Origin: Przewalskia tangutica
Taxonomy: Eukaryota > Streptophyta > Magnoliopsida > Solanales > Solanaceae
Length of the DNA stretch: 64,000 nt
Direction of reading: 5' to 3'
Assembly (NCBI GenBank): GCA_029844215.1
Contig: CM056740.1
Location: 27,571,873 to 27,635,872, forward strand
Each line of letters opens with the position of its first letter. The stretch's first letter is position 1. A program made the position numbers and the translations under genes. The notes below the pieces were generated by a model. The model had not been told where the DNA came from. It saw only the letters and a program-made list of their open reading frames with translations, and made no database searches. Positions 25,629 to 37,606 of this stretch are shown piece after piece.

Positions 25629-25641
25629 TGGTATCAGAGCC
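25629..25641 (+). other. Primer binding site (initiator tRNA-Met type), copia
   Basis: TGGTATCAGAGCC, two bases after the end of the 5' LTR. Confidence 0.93.
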
Positions 25642-25683
25642 GACACTTAACATAATAAGTGCTAAGGTCTTTTTACTCTAACT

Positions 25684-26972
25684 ATGGATCCGGCTAATTC
25701 AAATATTGGTAGACTTCCCAGTTTAAATGGAACAAAATGTACCTATTGAGGATTCGCCTACGTTCTCACTTCAAATCAATTGATGTTAGGGCATGGAAGA
25801 TCTATAACCAATGTGTATGTTGTTCAAATGTTGTCGCCGGATGAGGAAGGTGACATTCTTGTTAAACCTGAATCCAAATGGACGGCGGAAGAAACCAATA
25901 ATGTTAGCTTAACGAAAAAGCCTTGAATGTAATATTTGGATGGGTTGATCTTTACATGTTCAAACTCATTCAAAACTGTCCAACGGCTAAGGATGCATGA
26001 GATACTTTACAAATTCATTGTGAATGTAGATCAAGTGTTCATCGAATTAAGCTATGCATGCTCATGAGAAAATATGAACATTTAAGGATGGAAGAAGCAG
26101 ATGATATTAAATCTTATTTTGAAAGACTCTCTGTTCTCATCCTGAAAAGTTCAATTTAAAGATTTATGTCATTAAAGAAGCTCACATCTTGCTACTATGA
26201 ACCTTCATACCTTGATGAGCACTCTCAAAACCTATGAGATGAACATTAAGAATCAAAGGGAACTATATTAGAGCAAGAATGTGACACTTCAAGTTCAATC
26301 CTCAGAGAATCATATCAATGAAGGGGATAAGAATCTTGAAGAAATTGATGAAGGTGCTAATGTTGTCTTACTCACTCGAAAATACAATTTGATGGTGAGG
26401 AAGTTCAACAATGAGAGAAATAAATCTAAATCTAAAAGGCATCAAAACCAAGGCTTCAATCAAAAGTCCACCAAGTTTCCTTCCAAGTGCTAAAAAGGGA
26501 TGTCCACTAAGAAGAGGAAGAATATCAAGAAATCAATCACAAGCACTGCTGGCCACTGTTTACGAACAGCCCCTGTCTGATAATGAAAATGTCGCTTGTA
26601 ATGTTGCATCAGATGTCACGACATTTCAAGCAACATCTGAAACGACATCTGCATTTCCAGCAACATCTGAAAGGTACATTTTCTTCAACTAACATGATGT
26701 TAACTGCTTTAGTGATTTTTATTTCTTGTGGTGAGGCTGAGAGTATGGATCAAGTTTAATGCAAAGATGACATGATTAATGAATTACAAAACATTTGTAA
26801 AACCTTAATCATAGAATCCAAGCAACTTGAGACAGAGGTAAAATCTTTAACTTATGAGAATGTAGATCTAAAAGGCACAATAACCCTACTAGAGGTTGCA
26901 CTTACCAAATATGATACTGCATTCGGTAAGATTCGTGCAAAATTGGATTTAGCCAAAAGAAACCTTCTGTAA
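25684..26972 (+). pseudogene. Copia gag, frame-broken
   Basis: It starts at an ATG with MDPANSNIGRLPSLNGT, a copia-type gag N-terminus, followed shortly by a stop. Gag-like segments continue in shifting frames. Near 26480-26530 a decayed CCHC knuckle (SKC..KKGC) sits among Lys/Arg-rich residues. At 26772-26972 an open 66-aa stretch (ELQNICKTLIIESKQLETEV) has heptad-like leucines and charge spacing, consistent with a coiled-coil tail as found after the knuckle in SIRE-type gag. Confidence 0.75.
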
Positions 26973-27356
26973 GCTCTACTCATGGACTTCTAAATTGAAA
27001 GAGATACTTAGCCTTAGGAAACCTTCACATGCAGGTATTAGGTATGAAAAACTCTCTTAGAACTTTCTGCTCTAGTTTGTTTCACAAAAATGAAAAAATG
27101 TGCTTTGTAAAAAAAAAAGTGATTAAATAATAGGTTCTCATATATGTCAAAAGGATATGAAGTTTGTGTGCCGTCATTGTAACTCCCTTCGTTTTTTTTA
27201 AACCGTACAGTTTTTAAACATCAAAATCCTGTGAGCGAAATTTGCCTAAAATGTTGTCAAACATTTCTGACAACATTCAAAGCAACATTTCTGAGCTGAA
27301 ATGTAAAAATGTATTAAAAGAGTTTAGGATCCAAACATGCTGAAACTTGTAATGTT

Positions 27357-27566
27357 GTGATAAATTCTTTAAGAACTAACATCGCAGATTTTTGGTACTT
27401 TGACAGTGGATGTTCTCACCACATGACAGGTACAAAGGAGTTTCTAAAGAACTGTGAGTTATTCAATAGAGTTAACGTAACGTATGGAGGTGGGAATAAA
27501 AAATTGGAAAAGGAATCTTGGATGTTCCTGGATGTCCAAATTTTAAGAAATGTCTTACACGATTGA
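27357..27566 (+). pseudogene. Copia aspartic protease
   Basis: The 69-aa frame contains FWYFDSGCSHHMTG. Its D-S-G is the active-site triad of copia proteases and HHMTG is the usual continuation. The downstream TYGGGNKK segment is also typical. The frame ends early at a shift. Confidence 0.85.
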
Positions 27567-27631
27567 AGGTTTAATGGCTAAATTGATGAGTCAATTGTGT
27601 AATGACAATCTGGAGGTGAAATCTAATAAGA

Positions 27632-28546
27632 ATGCTTGTAAAGTTGGGAATAAAGCTAATGTGTGTGTCAGGTACTAGAACATGTGATAATTGTTGCACT
27701 CTCGTTGCAAGACATGAAATATGCAATAATGTCAAGATGAACGACACAACACTATGGCATCAAAAGTTTGGGCATGTCAACTACTGCAATCTGAAAGAAT
27801 TGGTCTCATATGAAGCGGTTAGAGACTTACCCAACTTCAGCCATAAAGATAAAATAGTTTGTGCAGATTGTCTCCAAGGTAAGCAAACTCATATTTCCCA
27901 TAATGTTGTCCAGAATGACGACAACATTCAGGTATGTCTCACTGTTCTCAAATCATTGCACATGGATCTTATAAGTCCAATTGAGGTAGACAGTTTAGGA
28001 GGCATTCCTATGTGATAGCACATGATTTTTCTAGGTACTCATGGATATATTTCTTGAAAGAAACATCACAACTTTTGACATTTTTAAAATTGTGCATTCT
28101 AGAATTAGGAACATGCTCTATTCTCCTATTTTTTTTGGACTATATCTGACCATGGAAAAGAATTTGAAAACATCTCCTTCACAAAATTTTGTGAGAAAAG
28201 AAGAATTTTTCATGAGTTTTTTCTGCTCCCAAAAACTCCTTAACGTAATGGGTATCACAAAGGAAGAATAGAACATGGTAAGGAATGACTAGAGTTTTGC
28301 TTAATTCTAAAAATTGTCACAATGTTTTTTACTGCCTGTCATATCACTAATAGAGTCTACTTAAGGTCTGTAACAAAGATGACACCCTATGACCTAATAT
28401 ATGGAAAGAAACCTAACTTGTGTTACTTTCATATTTTTGGGTGTATTTATTACTTTTTAAATGATAGAGATTATCTGACTAAGTTTTACTCTAAGAGTGA
28501 CAAAGGGATTTTTGTTGGCTATTCCAAAAATAGTCATGTTTACTGA
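27632..28546 (+). pseudogene. Copia GAG-pre-integrase and integrase, frame-broken
   Basis: LWHQKFGHVNYCNLKEL and CADCLQGKQ give the HHCC zinc finger of the pre-integrase region, followed by LHMDLISPI with the first catalytic Asp. Around 28121-28250 the SDHGKEFEN motif (second Asp) and HEF..PKTP..NG are readable in another frame. At 28322-28546 the C-terminal TPYDLIYGKKPNL..FHIFGC..DKGIFVGYS is clear. At least three frames are needed to follow it. Confidence 0.87.
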
Positions 28547-28935
28547 GGGTACAATCTAAGGACAAAAACTGTACAGAAGAAGACTGCTGAAGTCGATAAT
28601 ACAGGTGGAAATGCGCAGAATGCTGAAACTCCAGATGTTGCTCCAAATGTCACGACATGCAAAACAACATCTGAAGCAGAATCAGATACCACAGAAGGTG
28701 TGAATGAGGAGTCAAATGCTGAATTGCTAGATCAAAGGGACCCCTCATCAAGCATTAGGAAGAATCATCCAACATGTCAAGTGATAGGGGGAGTGTTTGA
28801 AGAAAGTAGAACAAGAAGCAAAGAACCACTCAATTACAGAGATATGGTAAGGTATGTGTGTATGTCTACCATATACCAAGAGGTTTGTCTTTCTTGTTTT
28901 ATATGTGTTTTAGAACCTATGTTTAGTGTTTATGT
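28547..28935 (+). pseudogene. Copia integrase-RT linker, RT domain deleted
   Basis: The linker reads PSSSIRKNHP..VIGG and RTRSKEPLNYRDMV, normally just before copia RT. Within about 80 bases the sequence jumps to the SKVSHL motif after RT. The expected RT domain, with its YVDD site, is absent, a loss of roughly 0.7 kb or more. Confidence 0.75.
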
Positions 28936-29452
28936 TTGTGCATGATTTCAAGCCTATCCAAAGTCTCCCACTTAAATATCGTAAAACGTGTCATTAGATA
29001 TGTTGTCGACACATGTGAGTTGGGAATTTGGTATTCCAAAGACACTAATCCTAATTTCATAGGACATAGTGACTCAGATTGGGCTGGTGATGTGGATGAT
29101 AAAAAGAGTACAATTGTAGGATATTTTTATCTTGGCAATAATCTTGTTTTTTGTATAGTCGTAAATAAAATTGTCTCACTTTCAACTGCTGAATTTAAAT
29201 ATGTAGCAGTTGGAAGTTGTTGCTCTCAATTTATATGGCTAGGACACAAGTTAGACGACTATGGTTTTACTAGCAACATGCTTTGTTTACGGTAATATTG
29301 ATTTTAGACATCACTTTGTTTAAGGAGATTTGATTGAAAAACAGCTAGTTTAAATTGAACATGTTGATACTCTTCATCAACTAGCTGATACTTTTACAAA
29401 AGCTTTAGATCATGAGAGATTTTCCAGCTTGAAAAGCTTTTTTGGTCTCTGA
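28936..29452 (+). pseudogene. Copia RNase H and pol C-terminus
   Basis: It contains VSHLNIVKRVIRYV, GIWYSKDTNP, IGHSDSDWAGDVDDKKSTIVGYFYLG and SLSTAEFKYVAVGSC, the standard Ty1/copia RNase H block with its catalytic acids. The pol end follows in broken frames: VDTLHQLADTFTKALDHERF, stopping near 29452. Confidence 0.9.
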
Positions 29453-30407
29453 AACAGGAACTGTTGGGCGAATGTCGGCTGAAATATCTCTAACATTTCG
29501 GGTGACATTTACCTTGTAATATCATAATCTGATTTTCAGTACTGTGCAATGACTGATTTTTGTTCAACCAGGTATGATTTCCAAATAAGAACATGATTTT
29601 AATTTGATACCGTTATCTGCGATGATATTAGATATCATAAAAAAAGAGTATCAAAATAAGGCAAAACCTTTCTAATTCTCGACAACTGTGCAATACGGGC
29701 AAAGCCCTTGAAATTGATATCGTTCCTATACTATAGGAGTATCAAAGTGCTTAAACAAAAGAAATTATGAGGATGCTAAATAAGTATTCTTGTTTTTGAC
29801 ACGAAAATGAATTATGTATGTGTTTTATGATTAGATCTAGGACTCAATGGAAAAATGTTACATTGGTCTGGAGGTTAAACTCATAAAATCATATATGAAA
29901 CGTGTCTTGATTTTTTTCCCGAAATGAAAAAGTTCTTGAAGGATCATGATACTTGTGTTGTTCAAAATGTTGCCAACATTACTGTTGACATTTTCAGATA
30001 ATGATATTTGTTGGGATGCTGATTGTAACTGATTTTTGAGAATTCAGTTATTTTTCCCTATTTGTATGCATTGTTTCAAGAGGAATTTTGAACTTTAAAA
30101 TGATAATATTAATTGAAATTCCTACAGTGATGTTTATCTTTCTATCCCAATATTTTAGGTGTAAGGTATTGTGTAAAATTGAAACACCTAAAACTAAGGA
30201 AATTTTGTTGCTTAGAAAGATTTGTCATGTATATAGATATTCCTTCCATTTGTTAATTTTTTATCACTCTCTGATTTTCCCTATATATAATTTTTTTTTA
30301 TTATTATTAGTTTTTTTGTTATTTTCTATCATTTTTGTTTTTTTCCATAAAAAAAAGGGAAATCACATCACAACTCAGGCATATAGGAACTGTTACAATC
30401 CTACCTA
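29453..30407 (+). other. Copia region after pol, non-coding
   Basis: AT-rich spacer between pol and the extra ORF. I see no protein motif. It carries further copies of the ATGTTG/CAACATT and GACATT motifs (29470-29512, 29969-29995). Confidence 0.5.
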
Positions 30408-31264
30408 CCCGATGGAATCTTCACCATTCCAAACACCATTCTCAATCTCCTCAAAACCCTCTCCACCATATTCACCCATGGAAACCTCTTCAATACCAAC
30501 ACCAATATCAACCAAATTTCCTATAAGTACTAGTCATTCCAGTGAACATTGAATCTGCTGAGAATATAGAACCATAGAAACCCCGTTGGTTTCCTTCTTC
30601 ACCATCCACAGAGGACTTGTCTAAAGCTACAATATTGGGTAAGAGACCAAGATCCTCCACATTTCCACTTGTCGAACGAGTAGATTGTTTGAGAATAACA
30701 ATTCGTGCAGAGCCGAGCAACAACAGGTCAAGGTCCAGATGTGATATTGCTATATGTTACACCCCGTAGTTCCAGGATATGTATGTGAGGACGTACGTAC
30801 GAGAATACGACATTAAGGTTGGAAAGGAAGAAAGATTTGATTTTCTGACGGAATATTTTCCGGATTTTGTGAAGGAAAAAGGTTCGTTAATGGGAATTGA
30901 ATTCCCAGATTTGGTATTTGGACTTCTTGGATTATAATAGAATTATAGATTTTATTTTCCGGAATTGGTCACGTGGGGCCCACGGGAGAAATTTACGATT
31001 TTGTGGGGCCCACTTTGTTTTCGAGATTTTGGCCATTATGGATATTTTCGAGAGATGAAATATTTTGGACGAGTATGAGGGCGACACATGGCACCCCCAT
31101 GTGGCCATTGTGGCCGAAATGCTCGCTGCCGCCCCAGGTCGTTTTGAGACATGTGGCAAGCCACATGTCTCAAGTTTGTGTGGGACATGTGGTTTGTGGG
31201 ACCCACACACACATGTACCCAATCTACACCACACACTTGCCTTCATCCTAGCCATTGGTTGGCC

Positions 31265-31272
31265 TATAAATA
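31265..31272 (+). promoter_or_regulatory. TATA box of solo LTR A
   Basis: TATAAATA in the same setting (GGCC before, CCCC after) as the minus-strand boxes of other gypsy LTRs here. Confidence 0.45.
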
Positions 31273-32436
31273 CCCCTTAAGCTTGCAAGACTTATTCATC
31301 CAACACTTAGAGATTTATAAGTCTTGAAAAATACTCCCTCCCTTTCCTTGTTGTAGCTCTCGGCAATAGCCTCCCCCTTGACCAAAAGTTGTCCAAAAAT
31401 CCTTAAACTTTTAAGTGTTCTTCCTTAAGGTGTTAGGAAAATTGTGAACCAAGTGTTAGAAAAGATTTCACACCCCTAGCCTATATACACCCCCTTGGCC
31501 GAAAGTTAGTAGTGTGGGAACCTAAGTGTTCTTCATTTTTTTGGAGTTGGATCTTGAAGAGGAGTTGGTTAGGAGCTTCTAAGGGTTGCTTGGAGTGGAT
31601 TGGAGCGTAAGGAATAGGAGCTAAACGTTGCTCAGGATCGACTTATTAATCTTGGATAATTTTGGGCTTATCGAGGTAATGATCTATGTCCTTCTATTGT
31701 AATTGGATATTACATGTTGTAGTAGTATATAATTGAGTATATGATATATGGAAGGAAAATTGAAAAGATATAGACTGTTGGTTTATTGTGGGGCAGAATT
31801 GTACACGTCCGGTTAGGCGTGTAATCCCTGTTGAGTTGTTGGCTATTGGTAGCGAGCCTTGATATAAGTAGATATATATGTGGATACGGGGGGGGGGGGG
31901 GGGGGGTGCTGCCCAATTATTCGTAGAGTAAGGAACCTGATACTTAGAATGTTCTACGAAGAAGTCTAGACGTTGATAGACGTGTTTGTTTATTATAGGT
32001 GGGTATTCTACGCGCGACATACTCGACTTGGCTAGTGGATTAAGCCGAAGAGGTATGTGATTCTTCCTGTTCTCTTGAGCATGATTATTTGTGATATATG
32101 TAGTGCGGTAGACGCACGTGTGTTAAAAGAGTTTGATTCCTTTTTGTGTCCTTGACTTGATTCTAAAGTTAAGTGACTTGATATGAAATGTTAAGGACTT
32201 GAATTGTGTTAAAAAGTTGTGAAACCTCATTCGTGAGTAATGGGTACTTGGTCTTTAAAAGAATAAAGTTGTCTTGATTTCGAAAATGAGAGTAGTTGTC
32301 CTTGGTTGGTTTAAAACATAAAGTGTTATAATAGCTTTATGGGAAGTTAGTTATAACGACTTTATGAAAACAAAAAAATGGTTTTATTATTGGATTTAAA
32401 ATGGTAACTTGACTTTAAAAAGGAGAGGTATTTTTG

Positions 32437-32575
32437 TTTAAAAAGAAGGCATGGTATTGTCTTGTTTTGATTTAAAAAGAAGGCAAGGTATTGTCTTGAT
32501 TTGGTTTAAAAAGAAGGCATGGTATTGTCTTGGTTTATTTAAAAAGGAAGGTATGGAAATTGTTTTGGTTTACTT
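32437..32575 (+). repeat. About 34-bp tandem repeat in solo LTR A
   Basis: Four imperfect copies of TTTAAAAAGAAGGCATGGTA plus TTGTCTTG. Confidence 0.8.
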
Positions 32576-32892
32576 AAAATGATAGTTACTCTATTTTGAT
32601 ACTACGAGTGTTAGTATCATGTGACTTTTGTGAAAGAAATTGATCTTTTTTTTAAAGAGTTAAAGTGCGTAGTACTTTGGGGTTAAAACCCGGATTTTTG
32701 ACATAAAATGAAAGTACCCTGAGTGTGAGTAACTTGCCTATGTTTACTTGTGATAGCCTTGTTGTGCAAGTGTTGTATCCTTATGTTACCGCGTGTCTCG
32801 ATGGATGGTCCACGGGTATGCGGCCATGATGAGGGTTTGTTTCCCTATTGATAGTATTATTCCATAGACTAGCTCTCCATGAGGTTTACTGA

Positions 32893-33215
32893 TGCGGCTG
32901 GTATCTGGTAGTTGGTTTTCGTACTTGCCCCCGTCATTGGCGTGACGCAGGAGGTATCTGGTAGTCGGCCTTCGTACTTGCCCCGTGTCAGCTTCGTGAG
33001 TTAGTTTTATAGCAGTTTTGTGGCGAAGTCTCGTGATGCAGGTGGTATCTGGTAGTTAGCCTTCGTACTTGCCCCCGTCAGCGACGTGACGCAGGAGGTA
33101 TCTGGTAGTCGGCCTTCGTACTTGCCGATGTCGGTCGTGATCTGATTATATAGTATTGTTGCACGGTAGGTATCCGTAGTTGGCTTCGTACTTGCCGGCC
33201 GATTGATGATGCAGT
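32893..33215 (+). repeat. Tandem repeat of the GGTATCTGGTAG/CTTCGTACTTGCC type in solo LTR A
   Basis: Five imperfect copies spaced roughly 50-100 bp apart, each with GGTATCTGGTAGT, TTCGTACTTGCC and usually CGTCAG. Confidence 0.75.
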
Positions 33216-34964
33216 GGTTCGGTAGCTATGCGCCGTATTTGCCGTCTGGTTCTTATGACACATGTGGGACCTGGTGTTCATGTGTACTCCTTGGTGTTGT
33301 TATATCATAGACTGCCGGCAGTGAGGAAGAAATTCCACGGGCATGATTGATATTGTGGGCGTGAGACCCATGGTTATATTTGAGTGATGACTTTGAGGGC
33401 GCGAGTCCCTGACTTGACATGACTGTTTATATGTTGTGTACTGTAGTTTGGTTATTATACATGTCTCCTACTTTATATAGACTGTTATGATTTCATTCTG
33501 ATATTTTGATTTCACATACTGCACTGTTGTCTCGACCTCGCTTCGGTGCGTTCATGCCGCAGGTAGAGGTACACCGGTTGCTGATCCTCGCTCATAGGAT
33601 CACGGTTCTGCGTATTGGGAAGCTCCGTTTCTTCGGAAGCTTATCTTTTGGTATAGTCCCCTGTTATTATAGGTAATTGTACATTCAGGGGTATGGTGGG
33701 GCCCTATCCCGTCATAGTTGTTATTACATTCGTAGAGGTCTGTAGTACTGTTGTGGGCAGGGTTTGTAAAGGATGTAACTGTTCATATATATATATATAT
33801 ATATAAATGTTGAAAGACGACTTTTTGGTTAGCTTGTTTTTAATATCAATGGTTATTTTTTTATGAGTTTTTGTTTTCGCTGATTTTCTCTGATGTTTTA
33901 TCACTAGGGTGCCCGGGGTAAGACACCAGTCGTGGGCCTGAGGTCGGGTCGTGACACTATATCTGCTTGCTCGAGAAGTGACAGTGACGACACGAACTTG
34001 GTGTTCTTAACTGAAGAGAGTGAAGAAGAAACAACTCCCTATGTACTGCAAATGTGTCTCAATAAAATGAGAAGTTCCCGATGAAAATCCAGTGAAACAA
34101 TTCTTCCAAAGGGAGTTTCTAGATATGTCAAATCGAGTGTTGCTGTGAATGTTGCCACTGATGCCACAACATCTCAGGTAACATTTCAGCCAATATCAGA
34201 AGAGACACAAACTCCAACATCCTCCAGCAAAACCGAATCTAATCCAGACCTTGAGAGAAACAGGCCCTGCAGTTTTGAAGAGTAGAGACAAATTCTTCGA
34301 TCTACCTGTCACGACCCGACCTCGGGCCCGCGGCTGGTGCCTTACCCCGGGCACCCTAGTGATAACAACATCAGAGAAAATCAGCGGAAATAAAAACTCA
34401 TGAAAGAAAAACATTGAAATAAGAAAACAGGCTAACCCAAACGGTTACCTTTTTGTACATAAATGAAAACTTGAACAGTTACATCCCTTACAAACCCCGC
34501 CACAACAAGCATGCACTCTAAGAATTTTAAAACCATAACGACGGACGTGGCCGCCATGCCCCGAATATACAAAAGTCTACTACTTGTGGAACTGCATCAC
34601 GTGACAAGCTCCGAGATATGGAGCTTTCGAGAATCGAACAACGATCCTAAGAGTGCGGATCGGCAAGCTATGTACCTCAACTCGCGGCATGAACGCAGCC
34701 TCGGCAAGGAGGTCGATAACAACCAAGTATGTGAAATCAAAAAATCGTAAATGAAATCATAATAGTCTATATAAAACAGGAGACATGTATGACAACCAAA
34801 CTACAATTCACAATATATATAGCAATCATGTCAAGTCAGGGACTCATGCCCTTAAAATCATCGCTCAAGTACCACCCGGGAACTTAACCCGCACAATGGC
34901 CGCATGCCCTGGCATCTCACCTCGGTATAAGCATGGCCCTGGAACCGTCCTAGTGGGCCCATAC

Positions 34965-35285
34965 CCGTGGACCATCCAACGTGTCGGTATGCCCAAAGGA
35001 GATAACAAGATAATAATCACTGTGGAAGCATACCCGTGGGCCACCCAACGTGTCAGTATGTCCAAACAAATCACAAGATAATACTCACTGTGGACGCATA
35101 CCCGTGGGCCACCCAACGTGTCGGTATGTCCAAACAATAACAAGATAATACTCACTGTGGAAGCATACCCGTGGGCCACCCAACGTGTCAGTATGTCCAA
35201 ACAATAACAAGATAATACTCACTGTGGAAGCATACCCGTGGGCCACCCAACGTGTCAGTATGTCCAAACAATAACAAGATAATCG
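34965..35285 (-). repeat. 67-68-bp tandem repeat in solo LTR B
   Basis: CCCGTGGGCCACCCAACGTG recurs at 35033, 35101, 35168 and 35235, with a diverged copy before. Spacings are 68, 67 and 67. Confidence 0.9.
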
Positions 35286-37184
35286 GCCCTCCATCGAGAG
35301 ACTCGGTAGCATAACATCAAACACGTGCACAACAAAGGCTATCTCAACAAGCATAGGCAAGTTACACACAACTCAAGGTGCTTTCATTTTATGTCAAGGT
35401 CCGGGTTTTTAACCCCCAAAGTATTACATACTTTAATTCTTTCAAAAAGAAGATCTCTCATTTTCTTACGTAAAAACAACTCGATACTAATATCCGTAGT
35501 ACCAAACACGTTCATGTTTAAATCAAGTACTTTAAACACTTTAAACACAACATCAAGTATACCATTCAAACCCAAGTAACTAACCCCTTTAAGACCAAGG
35601 TACTCCTACCTTTTAAAACCAAGCCACTTATATTTTTCCATCAAGAAGAGTTCAATATTTGAAAACAAGTTACTTATACTTTTAAACTCAAGTTACTTCT
35701 CTTTTCCCAAAATCAAGTTACATGACCTGTCAAAAAGCCTTTAAGTCTCCTTACTTTAGAATGTCAAGAAATCAAATAAAACTTTATTCTTTTAAAGACC
35801 ACGCACTCATTACTCACGAATGAGGTTTCACACTTTTCAACACCACTTAGGTCAATTATATGTCAAGTCTTTTATCTTTTGAAAACAACAAACCATTCTT
35901 CTACCTACATAAAGTCGTTATAACTAACTTCCCATAAAGTCATTATAACACTTTATGTTTTAAACTAACCAATCACAACTATAAGCATTTATGAGACCAA
36001 GAGGACTTATTCTTTAACAACCGAGTACCCATTACTAACGAATAGGAGTTTACTACTTTTTCACACAATCAAGACCTTTACACTTCATATCAAGTCAAGG
36101 CACAAAAGGAAAATCAAATTCCTTTAACACACGCGTCGTCTGCTATATATTTCACAAATAGTCATGCTCAAGAGGATAGGAAGAATCACATACCTCGCGA
36201 CGATTGTCGACAATTAGCAAAATGCTCCACAGTACTATACCCTTCAAGTAGGATACGCTACTCGTAGTACTTCAATCCTAATATGGTCATAAAACGTCTA
36301 TCAATCTCTAGCTTCGAACGTAGAATAAACTAAGTGCAAAGTCCCTAAATTCTACGGAAAATCGGACAGCACTTCCTTTGTTTTAACATACTTTGCCACC
36401 TTTTTCAAGACCGAATTCAATAACCAACGCCACATTTAAGGCTCAATTAATTCAGCAAAAAATAAGGGGATTACACGCCTAACAATACGTGTAAAATTCC
36501 GCCCCACAACAATACAAAAATAAACCAACACTTTCCATGCCATTCTTGGCCAACAATATAACCAATCCTAAATCTTTTCCAATTATCTTTTCCAATCCGA
36601 GTTCTTAGGTCTAACATGATATCTAGCCCTAGACATCTTCAACAACTACAATTTTCCCCTTTACAACATGTGACGACTAAATTAGTAACCAAATTGAAGT
36701 TACAATCTTAAGGCTAGCATGCCCATTTTCGGTTTTCAACAAGACAACAAGATCCAAATCTATTCAAACTTAAATATAACAGCCTCAGGCTCATTTCCAA
36801 ACTACTATAACTAGTATTATAACTCATATCCAAGAGAAGGAGAAACTTTTACCTTTTGGAATAGCCCACAAAAGCCCTCTTTCTTCAACTTCTTTCCCGT
36901 CAAACTCGTCCACCCACGCTTCCCACAAGTTTACCAACACTTTGTCTTCTTGCCGCCGCTCCAACAATTTTCCCCTTAGGCTAGGTTTTCTTCACAAACT
37001 AGAGAGAAAGGGAGAGGAGTTCTTAGGAGGGTTTCCAAGATGAAATGGCCAAGTCTTCCAAGACTTGGCCCTAAAATAGGACCCTTTTCTGGTCAAAAGG
37101 ATGGGAGGGACACTTGTCACCCTCCCATAGGCTTTTATCAAAATATCCCCTGTTTTTCGCCCTTTACCGCAGAAAAATCCCGCC

Positions 37185-37400
37185 TTGGCGCCGCGCCACG
37201 GCCGGCGCCAGGCTCCACTCAGAGAATAGTTACTGCATTCGCGCGCGCCTACATTCCGGCGCCGCGGCGCTGCAACCTCAGCGAACCCCAAGATAACCAG
37301 CGCGCGTACTGCGACCCTGAACTGAAACCATCGCTTTGCACATTGCGCCGAACTTGTAACTTCCATAACTTTCGACCCCGGTGTCCTATCGACGAGCGGT
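37185..37400 (-). other. GC-rich island within solo LTR B
   Basis: A stretch rich in GCGCGC, GGCGCC and GCCGCGG in an otherwise AT-rich LTR, close to the LTR start on the minus strand. Confidence 0.5.
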
Positions 37401-37606
37401 TTGTTGCGTTGGGAACTAGATTTAACGGACTACACATTAGGCTTTTTAAACACCTATCAATTCTTAACAACTGGGGTGCAACACTCCAAGGTAGACTCAA
37501 AATCCGTCCAACACATGTTTGTCAACTTATCTTTCAACTTTCAAATCTTATGTTCCTTGGTATGTTCTTATCTTAACTTCTTGAATTTACGGGGTGTAAC
37601 ACTACC

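Larger units (their letters stand above)
30755..33956 (+). mobile_element. Gypsy solo LTR A, nested in copia
   Basis: A 3202-bp LTR from TGTTACACCCCG to GGTCGTGACA with perfect target duplication CTATA (30750-30754 and 33957-33961). No internal sequence, primer site or polypurine tract is present, so the element was reduced to one LTR by recombination. It has a TATA box at 31265-31272 and a 19-base G run at 31888-31906. Confidence 0.95.
30412..34285 (+). pseudogene. Extra sense ORF after copia pol, split by a solo LTR
   Basis: It starts with a Ser/Pro-rich N-terminus (MESSPFQTPFSISSKPSPPY) at 30412. A +1 shift near 30550 leads to a Lys/Arg/Ser-rich part. This frame stays open exactly through the junction left when solo LTR 30755-33956 and one target copy are removed, and continues with an acidic SDSDD..EESEEE stretch before stops at 34081 and 34282. 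It is not a retrotransposon enzyme. Position and composition suggest the additional ORF found in some SIRE-like and other plant copia elements; I do not see membrane segments expected for an env-like protein. Function unknown. Confidence 0.5.
34307..37601 (-). mobile_element. Gypsy solo LTR B, nested in copia, opposite orientation
   Basis: A 3295-bp LTR from TGTCACGACCCGACC to ACGGGGTGTAACA with perfect target duplication CTACC (34302-34306 and 37602-37606). No internal region. It differs in sequence from solo LTR A and so is an independent insertion. Confidence 0.95.

Noticed and set aside
30412..34285. Env-like gene for the extra copia ORF
   Set aside because: I see no signal peptide, transmembrane segment or coiled coil; only composition and position are known, so I left the function open.
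34865..35369. Frames with repeated HTDTLGGP peptides
   Set aside because: They come from the 67-68-bp tandem repeat in solo LTR B, with no support for coding.
37040..37576. 178-aa plus-strand frame in the GC-rich part of solo LTR B
   Set aside because: It is antisense to the LTR, has a biased composition driven by the GC-rich segment and no recognisable domain.
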